The notes under the pieces: model-generated
Databases searched by the model: none
What the model was told of the DNA's origin: nothing
The model's input: only the letters and a program-made list of their open reading frames with translations
Shown: positions 1 through 7,581 of the stretch, in pieces
Layout: each line of letters opens with the position of its first letter
How positions within the stretch are numbered: the first letter of the stretch is position 1
Program-made: the position numbers and the translations under genes
Origin: Eubacteriales bacterium
Lineage (GTDB): Bacteria; Bacillota_A; Clostridia; Christensenellales; Aristaeellaceae
Direction: 5' to 3'
Length of the DNA stretch: 22,093 nucleotides
NCBI GenBank assembly: GCA_029974035.1
Contig: JARKQG010000142.1
Location: 1-22,093, forward strand

Positions 1-953
1 ACCTCCTGGGCACCTCCTTCGCGCGCCCCATCATCGCGAAGCGGATCACCGAGATCGCGCTCCGGGAGGGCGCCGACGCCATCGCCCACGGCTGCACCGG
101 AAAGGGCAACGACCAGGTGCGCTTTGAGCTGGCGATCAAGGCGTTCGCGCCCGCGATGCCGGTCATCGCGCCCTGGCGCATCTGGGAGCTCAAGGGCCGC
201 GAGGACGAGATCGACTACGCCGAAAAGCACGACATTCCGCTTCGCATCAGCCGCGAGACCAACTATTCGAAGGACAAGAACCTGTGGCACCTGTCCCACG
301 AGGGCCTGGAACTCGAGGACCCGGCCAACGAGCCCAAGTACGAGGGGCACATGGAGATGGGCGTCACGCCCGAGGAAGCGCCCGACGAGGCCGAGTACGT
401 GACGATCGACTTTGAAAAGGGCGTGCCCGTGGCGGTTGACGGTACGAAGCTGGACGGCCCGGCGCTGGTGAAGAGGCTCAACGAAATCGGCGGCAAGCAC
501 GGCGTGGGCATCCTGGACATGGTCGAGAACCGGCTGGTGGGCATGAAGAGCCGCGGCGTCTACGAGACGCCGGGCGGCACGATCCTCTACGAGGCGCACG
601 AGAAGCTGGAGCAGCTCTGCCTCGACAAGCTCACGCTGCACTTCAAGCAGAGGCTGGCGCTGGAGTTCGCGGACCTGGTCTACAACGGCCAGTGGTTCAC
701 GCCGCTGCGCGAGGCGATGAGCGCCTTCGTCGACGAGACCCAGAAGAGCGTGACCGGCTCGGTCAGGCTGAAGCTCTTCAAGGGCAACATCATCTCCGCC
801 GGCGCCACCAGCCCGTATTCCCTTTACGACGAGGAGATTGTCACCTTCGGTGAGGACGCCGTGTACGATCAGAAGGACAGCGCCGGGTTTATCACGCTTT
901 ATGGCCTGCCGATCAAGATCCAGGCCATGCTGAACCAGAAGCGCAGCAAGTAA
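1..953 (+). CDS. argG: Argininosuccinate synthase, C-terminal part (5' end outside window)
   Basis: ArgG condenses citrulline and aspartate with ATP to argininosuccinate, the penultimate step of arginine synthesis, in the cytosol. The frame is open from the window edge (first whole codon at 3) and ends at TAA 951-953, so about 316 residues are visible. The family is usually near 400 residues, so roughly the first 85-90, including the ATP-binding loop, are missing. The visible part begins [13 protein letters not shown] and soon reads [15 protein letters not shown], the hallmark ArgG segment binding citrulline and aspartate. The C-terminal part ([13 protein letters not shown], then the tetramerisation tail) also matches the family. 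No start codon can be assigned; the first in-frame Met lies well inside the protein. It precedes argH by 53 bases, as the likely upstream member of one arginine operon. Any promoter or arginine operator lies outside the window. Confidence 0.97.
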   Translation, partial: LLGTSFARPIIAKRITEIALREGADAIAHGCTGKGNDQVRFELAIKAFAPAMPVIAPWRIWELKGREDEIDYAEKHDIPLRISRETNYSKDKNLWHLSHEGLELEDPANEPKYEGHMEMGVTPEEAPDEAEYVTIDFEKGVPVAVDGTKLDGPALVKRLNEIGGKHGVGILDMVENRLVGMKSRGVYETPGGTILYEAHEKLEQLCLDKLTLHFKQRLALEFADLVYNGQWFTPLREAMSAFVDETQKSVTGSVRLKLFKGNIISAGATSPYSLYDEEIVTFGEDAVYDQKDSAGFITLYGLPIKIQAMLNQKRSK

Positions 954-961
954 AGAACACA

Positions 962-985
962 TCGGCCCGGCGCATGCCGGGCCGA
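962..985 (+). promoter_or_regulatory. Perfect intercistronic hairpin between argG and argH
   Basis: A 10-bp perfect GC-rich stem (TCGGCCCGGC pairing with GCCGGGCCGA) closes a 4-base GCAT loop, starting 9 bases after the argG stop. No T-run follows, so it is not a standard intrinsic terminator on the + strand. It may stabilise the 3' end of argG mRNA, mark a processing site or slow polymerase, lowering argH and downstream expression. The role is inference; the structure is read directly. Confidence 0.6.
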
Positions 986-1006
986 ACGAAAAGGCGGGGA
1001 TGGGGC

Positions 1007-2383
1007 ATGAAGCTCTGGGCGGGCAGGCTTTCCGGCGAGGTGGACGAGCGGCTGACAAAACTCAACGCCTCCATCGGCTTTGACCAGCGGATGATCCGCG
1101 AGGACATCCTGGGCTCCGTCGCCCACGCGGCCATGCTGGGCGACACCGGCATCCTCACGAAGGCGGAATCGGATGCCATCGTGGGCGGGCTCGAGGGCAT
1201 TTTGACGGATGTCGAATCCGGAAGGCTCGCAATCGACCCGGACGCCGAGGACATCCACACCTTCGTGGAGGGCGAGCTGACCGCGCGCATCGGCGACGCG
1301 GGCAAAAAACTGCACACTGCCCGCAGCCGCAACGATCAGGTAGCGCTGGATCTCAGGCTCCATCTGGCCCGGGAGATCGACGCGCTGAAGGCGGGCGCGA
1401 AAGCCATGATCGAGGCGATCCTCTCCGTGGCCGAGGCGCACCTGGAATCCGTCATGCCCGGATACACCCACCTGCAGCGGGCCCAGCCGGTGACGCTGGC
1501 CCACCACCTGATGGCCTATGCCGCCATGCTGCTGCGCGACATCGACCGCCTGACGGACTGCGGCCGCCGCACGCGCGTTTCTCCGCTGGGCGCGGGCGCG
1601 CTGGCGGGCACCACTTACCCCATCAATCGAGGCAATGTGGCGGCGCGGCTGGGCTTTTCGGGCGTCTGTCTCAACAGCATGGATGCGGTGTCCGACCGGG
1701 ACTTTGCGCTGGAATTGATGGCCGGCCTTTCGATTCTGATGATGCACCTGTCCCGCTTCGCGGAGGAGATCGCGCTGTGGTGTTCGTGGGAATACCGGTT
1801 TGTCACGCTGGGCGATCAGTTCTCCACCGGTTCCTCCATCATGCCGCAGAAGAAAAACCCGGACATCGCGGAGTTGGTGCGGGGCAAGACGGGCCGGGTC
1901 TACGGCGACCTCATCGCGCTTCTCACCACCATGAAGGCACTGCCGCTGGCCTACAACAAGGATATGCAGGAGGACAAGGAGGCGGTCTTTGACGCGGTGG
2001 ACACGGCGAAGCTGTGTCTGGAGGTGTTTGCGCCGATGCTGAAGGGCGCCGCCTTCCATACGGACGTCATGCGCGCCGCCGCCGCGAAGGGCTTTCTCAA
2101 CGCCACCGACTGCGCGGATTACCTGGCCAAGAAGGGCGTGCCCTTCCGCGACGCCTACAACGTGGCCGGAAGGCTGGTCAGAACCTGCATCGAAAAGGGG
2201 GAAACGCTGGAAACGCTGCCCCTTGAGGACTATCGCGCGGCGCACCCCGCCTTTGACCGGGATGTCTACGGGGCCATCGACCTCATCCGCTGCGTGAAGA
2301 CGCGAAGCGTCGAGGGCGGGCCCGCGCCGGAGGCCGTGCGGCGTCAGATCGATCGGGTGAAGGAGCTTTTGAAGGATGCGTAG
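1007..2383 (+). CDS. argH: Argininosuccinate lyase
   Basis: ArgH splits argininosuccinate into arginine and fumarate, the last step of arginine synthesis. The 458-residue product has the usual length. It opens with MKLWAGRL, typical for the family, which decides the ATG at 1007 over an in-frame ATG at 974 that sits inside a hairpin and would add an atypical 11-residue tail. A GGCGGGGATGGGG purine stretch lies just upstream as ribosome binding site. Visible superfamily signatures are TARSRNDQV near residue 105-113, the catalytic-histidine block GYTHLQRAQP near 155-165, and the flexible catalytic-serine loop GSSIMPQKKNPD near 275-286. It belongs to the aspartase/fumarase superfamily, but the KKNPD form of the signature and the N-terminus fit argininosuccinate lyase. 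argC starts 8 bases before its stop, so the two are probably translationally coupled. Confidence 0.98.
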   Translation: MKLWAGRLSGEVDERLTKLNASIGFDQRMIREDILGSVAHAAMLGDTGILTKAESDAIVGGLEGILTDVESGRLAIDPDAEDIHTFVEGELTARIGDAGKKLHTARSRNDQVALDLRLHLAREIDALKAGAKAMIEAILSVAEAHLESVMPGYTHLQRAQPVTLAHHLMAYAAMLLRDIDRLTDCGRRTRVSPLGAGALAGTTYPINRGNVAARLGFSGVCLNSMDAVSDRDFALELMAGLSILMMHLSRFAEEIALWCSWEYRFVTLGDQFSTGSSIMPQKKNPDIAELVRGKTGRVYGDLIALLTTMKALPLAYNKDMQEDKEAVFDAVDTAKLCLEVFAPMLKGAAFHTDVMRAAAAKGFLNATDCADYLAKKGVPFRDAYNVAGRLVRTCIEKGETLETLPLEDYRAAHPAFDRDVYGAIDLIRCVKTRSVEGGPAPEAVRRQIDRVKELLKDA

Positions 2384-3314
2384 GGTGTTCATTGACGGGC
2401 GGGAGGGCACCACGGGGCTTGAGCTGGCCGCGCGGCTCCAGGGCCGCGGCGACGTCGAGCTGATCGGGATCCCGGACCACCTGCGAAAGGACGAGGCCGA
2501 GCGGGCAAAGCGGATGAACCAGTCGGACCTGACCTTTCTCTGCCTGCCGGACGCGGCCGCGCTGGAGGCCGCAAAGCTGGTGACAAACGGGAAAACCCGC
2601 GTGATTGACGCTTCCACCGCCCACAGGGTGGCGCCGGGCTGGGCCTACGGCTTTCTGGAGCTGTCCGAAACCCACCGCCGCGCGGTGGCGTCGGGCACCC
2701 GCATTGCAAACCCCGGCTGCTACGCCACCGGCTTTCTCGCCATCGCCTACCCGCTGACGGCCATGGGGCTGATTCCGCGCGGGGCCCGGCTCACCTGCCA
2801 CGCGGTCTCCGGATACAGCGGCGCGGGCAAGAAGGGCATCGCTCAGTACGAGGACCCGGCGCGGGGCGCGGCCTATGAAGCCCCCAGACTCTACGGGCTG
2901 AACCTTTCCCACAAGCATCTGCCGGAGATGCAAAAGATCGCGGGGCTTTCCCAACCGCCGCTTTTCAACCCCCAGGTGTGCGACTTTTACCAGGGCATGG
3001 CCGTCAGCGTACCGCTGTGGGCGGAGCAGCTTGAAAGGCACGTCACCCTCGCCGATCTCAAAGAGGCGCTGGCGGAGTTCTACGCTGGGGCGAAGCTCGT
3101 CGCCGTTTCGGAGGCGCCGGAGGACGGCTTTCTGCCCGCCAACCTTCTGGCGGGCACCGACCGGCTGAACATCTACGCCTTTGGCGACGGCGACCGCTTT
3201 ACGCTGGTGTCGGTGCTGGACAACCTGGGCAAGGGTGCGTCCGGCGCGGCGGTGCAGAACATGAACATCGCGCTGGGGTTGGACGAACTGTGCGGATTAC
3301 GCTTGGAGGGATGA
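2376..3314 (+). CDS. argC: N-acetyl-gamma-glutamyl-phosphate reductase, short (type 2) form
   Basis: ArgC reduces N-acetylglutamyl phosphate with NADPH to the semialdehyde, the third step of the acetylated arginine route. At 312 residues it is shorter than the usual 335-350-residue form. The N-terminus FIDGREGTTG is an altered nucleotide-binding loop, followed by RVIDASTAHRVAPGW and NPGCYAT, which carries the catalytic cysteine (Cys115). These blocks fit the uncommon type 2 ArgC that I associate mainly with alphaproteobacteria, rather than the main type. The ATG at 2376 overlaps the argH stop by 8 bases. The 3' end overlaps an ATG at 3311, but argJ more likely starts at 3317. The function call is strong from motifs and context. 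The subfamily call is from memory of family patterns and is moderately sure. Confidence 0.93.
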   Translation: MRRVFIDGREGTTGLELAARLQGRGDVELIGIPDHLRKDEAERAKRMNQSDLTFLCLPDAAALEAAKLVTNGKTRVIDASTAHRVAPGWAYGFLELSETHRRAVASGTRIANPGCYATGFLAIAYPLTAMGLIPRGARLTCHAVSGYSGAGKKGIAQYEDPARGAAYEAPRLYGLNLSHKHLPEMQKIAGLSQPPLFNPQVCDFYQGMAVSVPLWAEQLERHVTLADLKEALAEFYAGAKLVAVSEAPEDGFLPANLLAGTDRLNIYAFGDGDRFTLVSVLDNLGKGASGAAVQNMNIALGLDELCGLRLEG

Positions 3315-3316
3315 CG

Positions 3317-4531
3317 ATGCGGGATGTGACGCCGGGCGTATGCGCGCCCAAGGGGTTTATCGCGGGGGGCATCCGCTGCGGCATTAAAAAGAGCAGCGCG
3401 AAGAACGACCTGGCGCTGGTCCGGTGCGAGGTGCTCTGCCAGGCGGCGGCGGTCTATACCCGCAACAAGGTCTACGGCGCGCCCATCACCGTGACGCGCA
3501 AAAACCTTCAAAACGGCATGGCCCAGGCGATCGTGTGCAACAGCGGCAACGCCAACACCTGCAACGCCGACGGCGTCATGATCGCGGAGCGCATGTGCAC
3601 CCTCGCCGGCGAGGCGCTGGGCGTCGATCCGGCCGATGTGATCATCGGCTCCACCGGCGTCATCGGCCAACCGCTCCCGCTGGAACCCGTCGAGCGGGGC
3701 ATCCGGGCGCTGGCGCCGAAGCTGTCAAAAGACGGCGGACACGAGGCGCAGCTGGCGATCATGACCACCGACCTTGCGCCCAAGGAAACGGCCGTCGCCT
3801 TCGAACTGGACGGCGCGACCGTCACCATCGGCGCAATGGCCAAGGGCAGCGGCATGATCCGCCCCAACATGGCCACCATGCTCTCCTTCATCACCACCGA
3901 CTGCGCCATCTCCGCCGGGATGCTGGAAAAGGCGCTGAAGCGGACCGTGGACGACACCTACAACATGGTGTCCGTGGACGGAGACACATCCACCAACGAC
4001 ATGGTGTCCGTCATGGCCAGCGGTCTCGCGGGCAACCCGCCCATCGAGACGGAAGGCCCGGCCTTTGAAACCTTCGCATCCGCGCTTTTGACCGTGGCCA
4101 CCCGCATCGCGCGCATGATCGCCGCCGACGGCGAGGGCGCCACCAAGCTCATCGAGGTGGCGGTCACCGGCGCGCCGGGCAAGCCCGCGGCGAAGGCCGT
4201 GGCCAAGAGCGTGGCCATGTCCAGCCTGGTAAAGGCCGCGATGTTCGGCGCGGATGCCAACTGGGGCCGCATTCTGTGCGCCATCGGCTACGCGGAGGCG
4301 GATTTTGACGCATCAAAGATCGAGGTGCGGCTTTCATCGCCCGCCGGGCGCATCCGGGTATGTCTTGACGGCAGCGGCGTGCCCTTCTCCGAGGCGGAAG
4401 CCAAAAAAATCCTGCTGGAGCGCGAGATCCGGGTGGAGATCGACATGCACCAGGGCACGGCGTCCGCCACCGCCTGGGGCTGTGATCTGACCTATGATTA
4501 CGTGAAGATCAACGGCGATTACAGAACCTGA
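3317..4531 (+). CDS. argJ: Glutamate N-acetyltransferase (ornithine acetyltransferase), ArgJ
   Basis: ArgJ moves the acetyl group from N-acetylornithine to glutamate, closing the cyclic arginine route; some members also use acetyl-CoA. The precursor cleaves itself into two subunits before a threonine that becomes the N-terminal nucleophile. Here that site is in NMATMLSF, with Thr187 as the predicted nucleophile. The C-terminus INGDYRT is the usual family ending. Several in-frame starts exist (GTG 3290, ATG 3311, ATG 3317). GGAGGG at 3305-3310 leaves a 6-base spacer to 3317 and none to 3311, so 3317 is chosen, giving 404 residues, the normal length. No argA is seen nearby, so ArgJ may also prime the pathway. 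Whether it is mono- or bifunctional cannot be read from sequence alone. Confidence 0.96.
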   Translation: MRDVTPGVCAPKGFIAGGIRCGIKKSSAKNDLALVRCEVLCQAAAVYTRNKVYGAPITVTRKNLQNGMAQAIVCNSGNANTCNADGVMIAERMCTLAGEALGVDPADVIIGSTGVIGQPLPLEPVERGIRALAPKLSKDGGHEAQLAIMTTDLAPKETAVAFELDGATVTIGAMAKGSGMIRPNMATMLSFITTDCAISAGMLEKALKRTVDDTYNMVSVDGDTSTNDMVSVMASGLAGNPPIETEGPAFETFASALLTVATRIARMIAADGEGATKLIEVAVTGAPGKPAAKAVAKSVAMSSLVKAAMFGADANWGRILCAIGYAEADFDASKIEVRLSSPAGRIRVCLDGSGVPFSEAEAKKILLEREIRVEIDMHQGTASATAWGCDLTYDYVKINGDYRT

Positions 4532-4545
4532 GGAGGGCTTTTCCA

Positions 4546-5409
4546 ATGCACACCATCGCCGAGGAACTGCGCGCGGACGTACTGACCGCGGCGCTGCCCT
4601 ACATCCAGAAGTATACCGGAAAAATCGTCGTGGTCAAGTACGGCGGCAACGCCATGGTCAATCCGCGGCTCAAGCAGGCGGTCATGACCGACATTGTGCT
4701 CCTGGCCCAGGTGGGCGTCAAGGTGGTGCTGGTTCACGGCGGCGGGCCGGAGATCAGCCAGATGCTTTCGCGCCTCGGCATTCCCTCGAAATTTGTGGAC
4801 GGCCTGCGCTGCACCGACGAGGAGAGCATTGAAGTGGTGCAGATGGTGCTGGCGGGCAAGACCAACAAGGACCTCGTGAGCCTCATCGGCGTCTGCGGCG
4901 GCAGGGCCATCGGCCTTTGCGGCATCGACGGGCGCATGATCCGGGCGGAGAAGATCCGGGGCAGGGCCGAATTGGGCTACGTGGGCGAGATCACGAAGAT
5001 TGACGCCGCGCCGATCCTCAACGCCCTCAGCGACGGCTACATTCCGGTGATCGCCACCGTGGGCGTGGACGAGGGCGGCATGACCTACAACATCAACGCG
5101 GACACCGCCGCCGCCGAGATTGCCTCCGCGCTGAAGGCGGAAAACATGATCGCGCTGACCGACATCCGCGGCCTGATGCACGACGTGAACGACGAAAACT
5201 CGCTGATTCCGGTGGTCAAAATTGACGAGGTGGAGGCGCTGATCGCCGGCGGCAAGGTGTCCGGCGGCATGATCCCCAAGGTCCGCTCCTGCGAAAAGGC
5301 GGTGCGCGACGGCGTCAAGAAGGCCTTCATGATCGACGGCCGGATTCCCCATTCGATCCTCATCGAGATGTTCTCCGACGAGGGCATCGGCACGATGTTT
5401 GTAAAGTGA
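4546..5409 (+). CDS. argB: Acetylglutamate kinase
   Basis: ArgB phosphorylates N-acetylglutamate with ATP, the committed step when ArgJ recycles acetyl groups. The 287-residue product has the amino-acid kinase fold: VVKYGGNAM near residues 29-37 (phosphate-binding lysine Lys31 and glycines), LVHGGGPEIS near 62-71 binding acetylglutamate, and a C-terminal nucleotide-binding half. A helix before the first strand (LTAALPYIQKYTGK, residues 13-26) resembles the N-terminal extension of hexameric, arginine-inhibited kinases. Feedback inhibition by arginine is therefore expected, though this is inference. AGGAGG at 4531-4536 sits 9 bases before the ATG, directly after the argJ stop. argD follows within 10 bases. 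Confidence 0.97.
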   Translation: MHTIAEELRADVLTAALPYIQKYTGKIVVVKYGGNAMVNPRLKQAVMTDIVLLAQVGVKVVLVHGGGPEISQMLSRLGIPSKFVDGLRCTDEESIEVVQMVLAGKTNKDLVSLIGVCGGRAIGLCGIDGRMIRAEKIRGRAELGYVGEITKIDAAPILNALSDGYIPVIATVGVDEGGMTYNINADTAAAEIASALKAENMIALTDIRGLMHDVNDENSLIPVVKIDEVEALIAGGKVSGGMIPKVRSCEKAVRDGVKKAFMIDGRIPHSILIEMFSDEGIGTMFVK

Positions 5410-5418
5410 GGTGTGTCC

Positions 5419-6603
5419 ATGAGCTTTGAGGAAATCCGCGGGAAGGACCGGGCGTACGTGGCGCCGACCTACAACCGCTACCCGGTGGCGCTTGCGCGCG
5501 GCAAAAACGCCACCTGCTGGGACGAGGCGGGCAACGAGTACATTGACTTCACCAGCGGCATCGGCGTCAACGCGCTGGGCTTTGCCGATCCCCGCTGGCT
5601 GGAGGCGGTGAAGGGCCAGCTGGACAGGCTCCAGCACTGCTGCAACCTGTTCTACAACCGCGCCGTGGTGGACGCGGCCCAGGCGCTGTGCGAAAAATCC
5701 GGCATGAAGAAGGCGTTTTTTGCCAACAGCGGCGCGGAGGCCAACGAGTGCGCCATCAAGGCCGCCCGGAAGTACTCCTTTGACAAGTACGGTGAGGGGC
5801 GCTCTACCATTGTGACGCTCCGCAACAGCTTCCACGGCCGCACGGTCACCACCGTGTCCGCCACCGGGCAGGACAGCTTTCACCGGTTTTTCATGCCCTT
5901 TACCCCCGGCTTTGTCTACGCGGAGCCGAACCTCGCGGATGCGCTGCCCAGGCTGGACAAGTCCGTCTGCGCGATCATGATGGAGATGGTGCAGGGGGAG
6001 GGCGGCATCGTGCCGCTGGACGGGGATTTCGTCCAGTCCGTAACCGATTACTGCCGCGAGCGGGACATTCTGGTGATTGTGGACGAGGTGCAGACCGGCA
6101 TCGGCCGCACCGGCACCTTCTTCGCGCTGGAGCAGTACGGCGTCCGCGCCGACATCGTCACCTGCGCCAAGGGCCTGGGCGCTGGGCTGCCCATCGGCGC
6201 CGCGCTCTTTGGCGAAAAGACGCAGGATGTGCTGGGTTTTGGCGACCATGGCTCCACCTTCGGCGGAAACCCCGTGGCCTGCGCCGGCGCGCTGGAGGTG
6301 CTCGCCAGGCTGGACGCCGCGATGCTGGAGAGCGTCCGCGAAAAGGGCGCCTACATCACCGAGAAGCTGAAGCGCCTCCGGGGCGTCAGGTCTGTCACGG
6401 GCCTGGGGCTGATGCTGGGCGTGGAGCTCGACGGGATGACCGCCCAACAACTGGTGTCCGAAGGCATCAAAAAAGGCGTGCTGACCCTGACCGCCAAGCA
6501 CAAACTGCGTCTTTTGCCGCCGCTCACCATCACCTATCCCGAAATCGACCGGGGCCTGGCCGCGCTGACCGCCGCCCTGGGCACCCTTGAAGGAGGAAAC
6601 TGA
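5419..6603 (+). CDS. argD: Acetylornithine aminotransferase
   Basis: ArgD is a PLP enzyme that transfers an amino group from glutamate to N-acetylglutamate semialdehyde, giving N-acetylornithine; relatives can also serve in lysine synthesis. The 394-residue product shows class-III aminotransferase blocks: NSGAEANECAIKAARK (from about residue 103), the cofactor-binding aspartate in VDEVQTGIGRTG (Asp222), the PLP lysine in CAKGLGAGLPIG (Lys251), and HGSTFGGNPVACA. A GTG at 5413 is in frame, but GAGGTG at 5408-5413 is well spaced to ATG 5419, which gives the more natural N-terminus. The gene ends at TGA 6601-6603, directly against the argF ATG. Substrate choice (acetylornithine rather than ornithine or succinylornithine) rests on operon context. 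Confidence 0.95.
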   Translation: MSFEEIRGKDRAYVAPTYNRYPVALARGKNATCWDEAGNEYIDFTSGIGVNALGFADPRWLEAVKGQLDRLQHCCNLFYNRAVVDAAQALCEKSGMKKAFFANSGAEANECAIKAARKYSFDKYGEGRSTIVTLRNSFHGRTVTTVSATGQDSFHRFFMPFTPGFVYAEPNLADALPRLDKSVCAIMMEMVQGEGGIVPLDGDFVQSVTDYCRERDILVIVDEVQTGIGRTGTFFALEQYGVRADIVTCAKGLGAGLPIGAALFGEKTQDVLGFGDHGSTFGGNPVACAGALEVLARLDAAMLESVREKGAYITEKLKRLRGVRSVTGLGLMLGVELDGMTAQQLVSEGIKKGVLTLTAKHKLRLLPPLTITYPEIDRGLAALTAALGTLEGGN

Positions 6604-7509
6604 ATGAAACACCTCTTGTCGCTTCTCGATCTGACCGCCGAAGAGATCAACGGGCTTCTGGACCTGGCCGACGAGCTCAAGGCCGACCATAAGCGCGGCA
6701 TCCACAAGCCGCTCCTGGCCGGAAAGACCCTGGGCATGATCTTCCAGAAGGCGTCCACCCGCACCCGCGTCTCCTTTGAGGTGGGCATGTACCAGTTGGG
6801 CGGCTACGCGCTGTTTCTGTCCAACCGCGACCTGCAGATCGGCCGCGGCGAACCGGTGCAGGATACCGCCCGGGTGCTGTCCCGGTATCTCGACGGCATC
6901 ATGATCCGCACTTTTGCCCAGAAGGAAGTGGAGGACCTGGCGAAGTACGGCTCCATCCCGGTCATCAACGGCCTGACGGACCTGTACCATCCCTGCCAGG
7001 TGCTGGCGGACCTGATGACCATCCGCGAATACTTTGGCAAGCTCAAGGGCCTCAAGATGGCCTTCATCGGCGACGGCAACAACATGGCCAACACGCTGAT
7101 CGTCGGTGGGCTCAAGACGGGCATGTCCGTGTCCGTCGCCTGCCCGAAGGACTACCACCCCGACCGGGAGGTGCTCTCCTTTGCCGAGGGATACGGCGAT
7201 CGCTTCGAGATCACCGACAGCCCGGAGAAGGCCGCCGCCGGCGCCGACGTACTGGTGACCGACGTCTGGGCGTCCATGGGGCAGGAGGGGGAGAAGGAGG
7301 CGCGCGAGAAGGCCTTTGCCGGTTTCCAGATTGACGAAACCCTCATGGAGCTGGCCAACCGCGGCGCGATTGTGCTGCATTGCCTGCCCGCCCACCGGGG
7401 GGAGGAGATCACCGAGGACGTGTTCGAGACCCACGCCGGCGAAATCTTCGACGAGGCCGAAAACCGGCTCCACGCGCAGAAGGCTGTGCTGGTCAAACTT
7501 TTGAGCTGA
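6604..7509 (+). CDS. argF: Ornithine carbamoyltransferase
   Basis: ArgF joins ornithine and carbamoyl phosphate to make citrulline. The 301-residue product carries the carbamoyl-phosphate loop STRTR (residues 51-55), the HPCQVLADL block, an SMG loop in DVWASMGQE, and HCLPAHRGEE with the catalytic cysteine. The SMG loop and HCLPAHRG favour ornithine over acetylornithine or aspartate as substrate. AGGAGG at 6591-6596, inside the 3' end of argD, is 7 bases before the ATG, which touches the argD stop, so the pair is tightly coupled. The gene is followed by a terminator-like hairpin, which could split the arginine genes proper from the carbamoyl-phosphate synthase pair that feeds this enzyme. Confidence 0.97.
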   Translation: MKHLLSLLDLTAEEINGLLDLADELKADHKRGIHKPLLAGKTLGMIFQKASTRTRVSFEVGMYQLGGYALFLSNRDLQIGRGEPVQDTARVLSRYLDGIMIRTFAQKEVEDLAKYGSIPVINGLTDLYHPCQVLADLMTIREYFGKLKGLKMAFIGDGNNMANTLIVGGLKTGMSVSVACPKDYHPDREVLSFAEGYGDRFEITDSPEKAAAGADVLVTDVWASMGQEGEKEAREKAFAGFQIDETLMELANRGAIVLHCLPAHRGEEITEDVFETHAGEIFDEAENRLHAQKAVLVKLLS

Positions 7510-7516
7510 TCCGGCG

Positions 7517-7548
7517 AAGGGCGGAGGGTGCGAACCATCCGCCCTTTT
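7517..7548 (+). terminator. Terminator-like hairpin between argF and carA
   Basis: A 9-bp stem (AAGGGCGGA with TCCGCCCTT, 7517-7525 and 7538-7546) encloses a G-A mismatch, three further pairs and a GCGA tetraloop of the stable GNRA kind. It is followed by TT and then C, so the T-run is four bases with two inside the stem. It would act as a weak intrinsic terminator or attenuator for transcripts coming from argF. The rest of the gap (7549-7581) holds the carA ribosome binding site and no convincing promoter. A GTG at 7528, an in-frame alternative carA start, lies inside the hairpin and is unlikely to be used. Confidence 0.7.
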
Positions 7549-7581
7549 CATAAAACCATTTCGGATGCAATGGGGGAAAGT

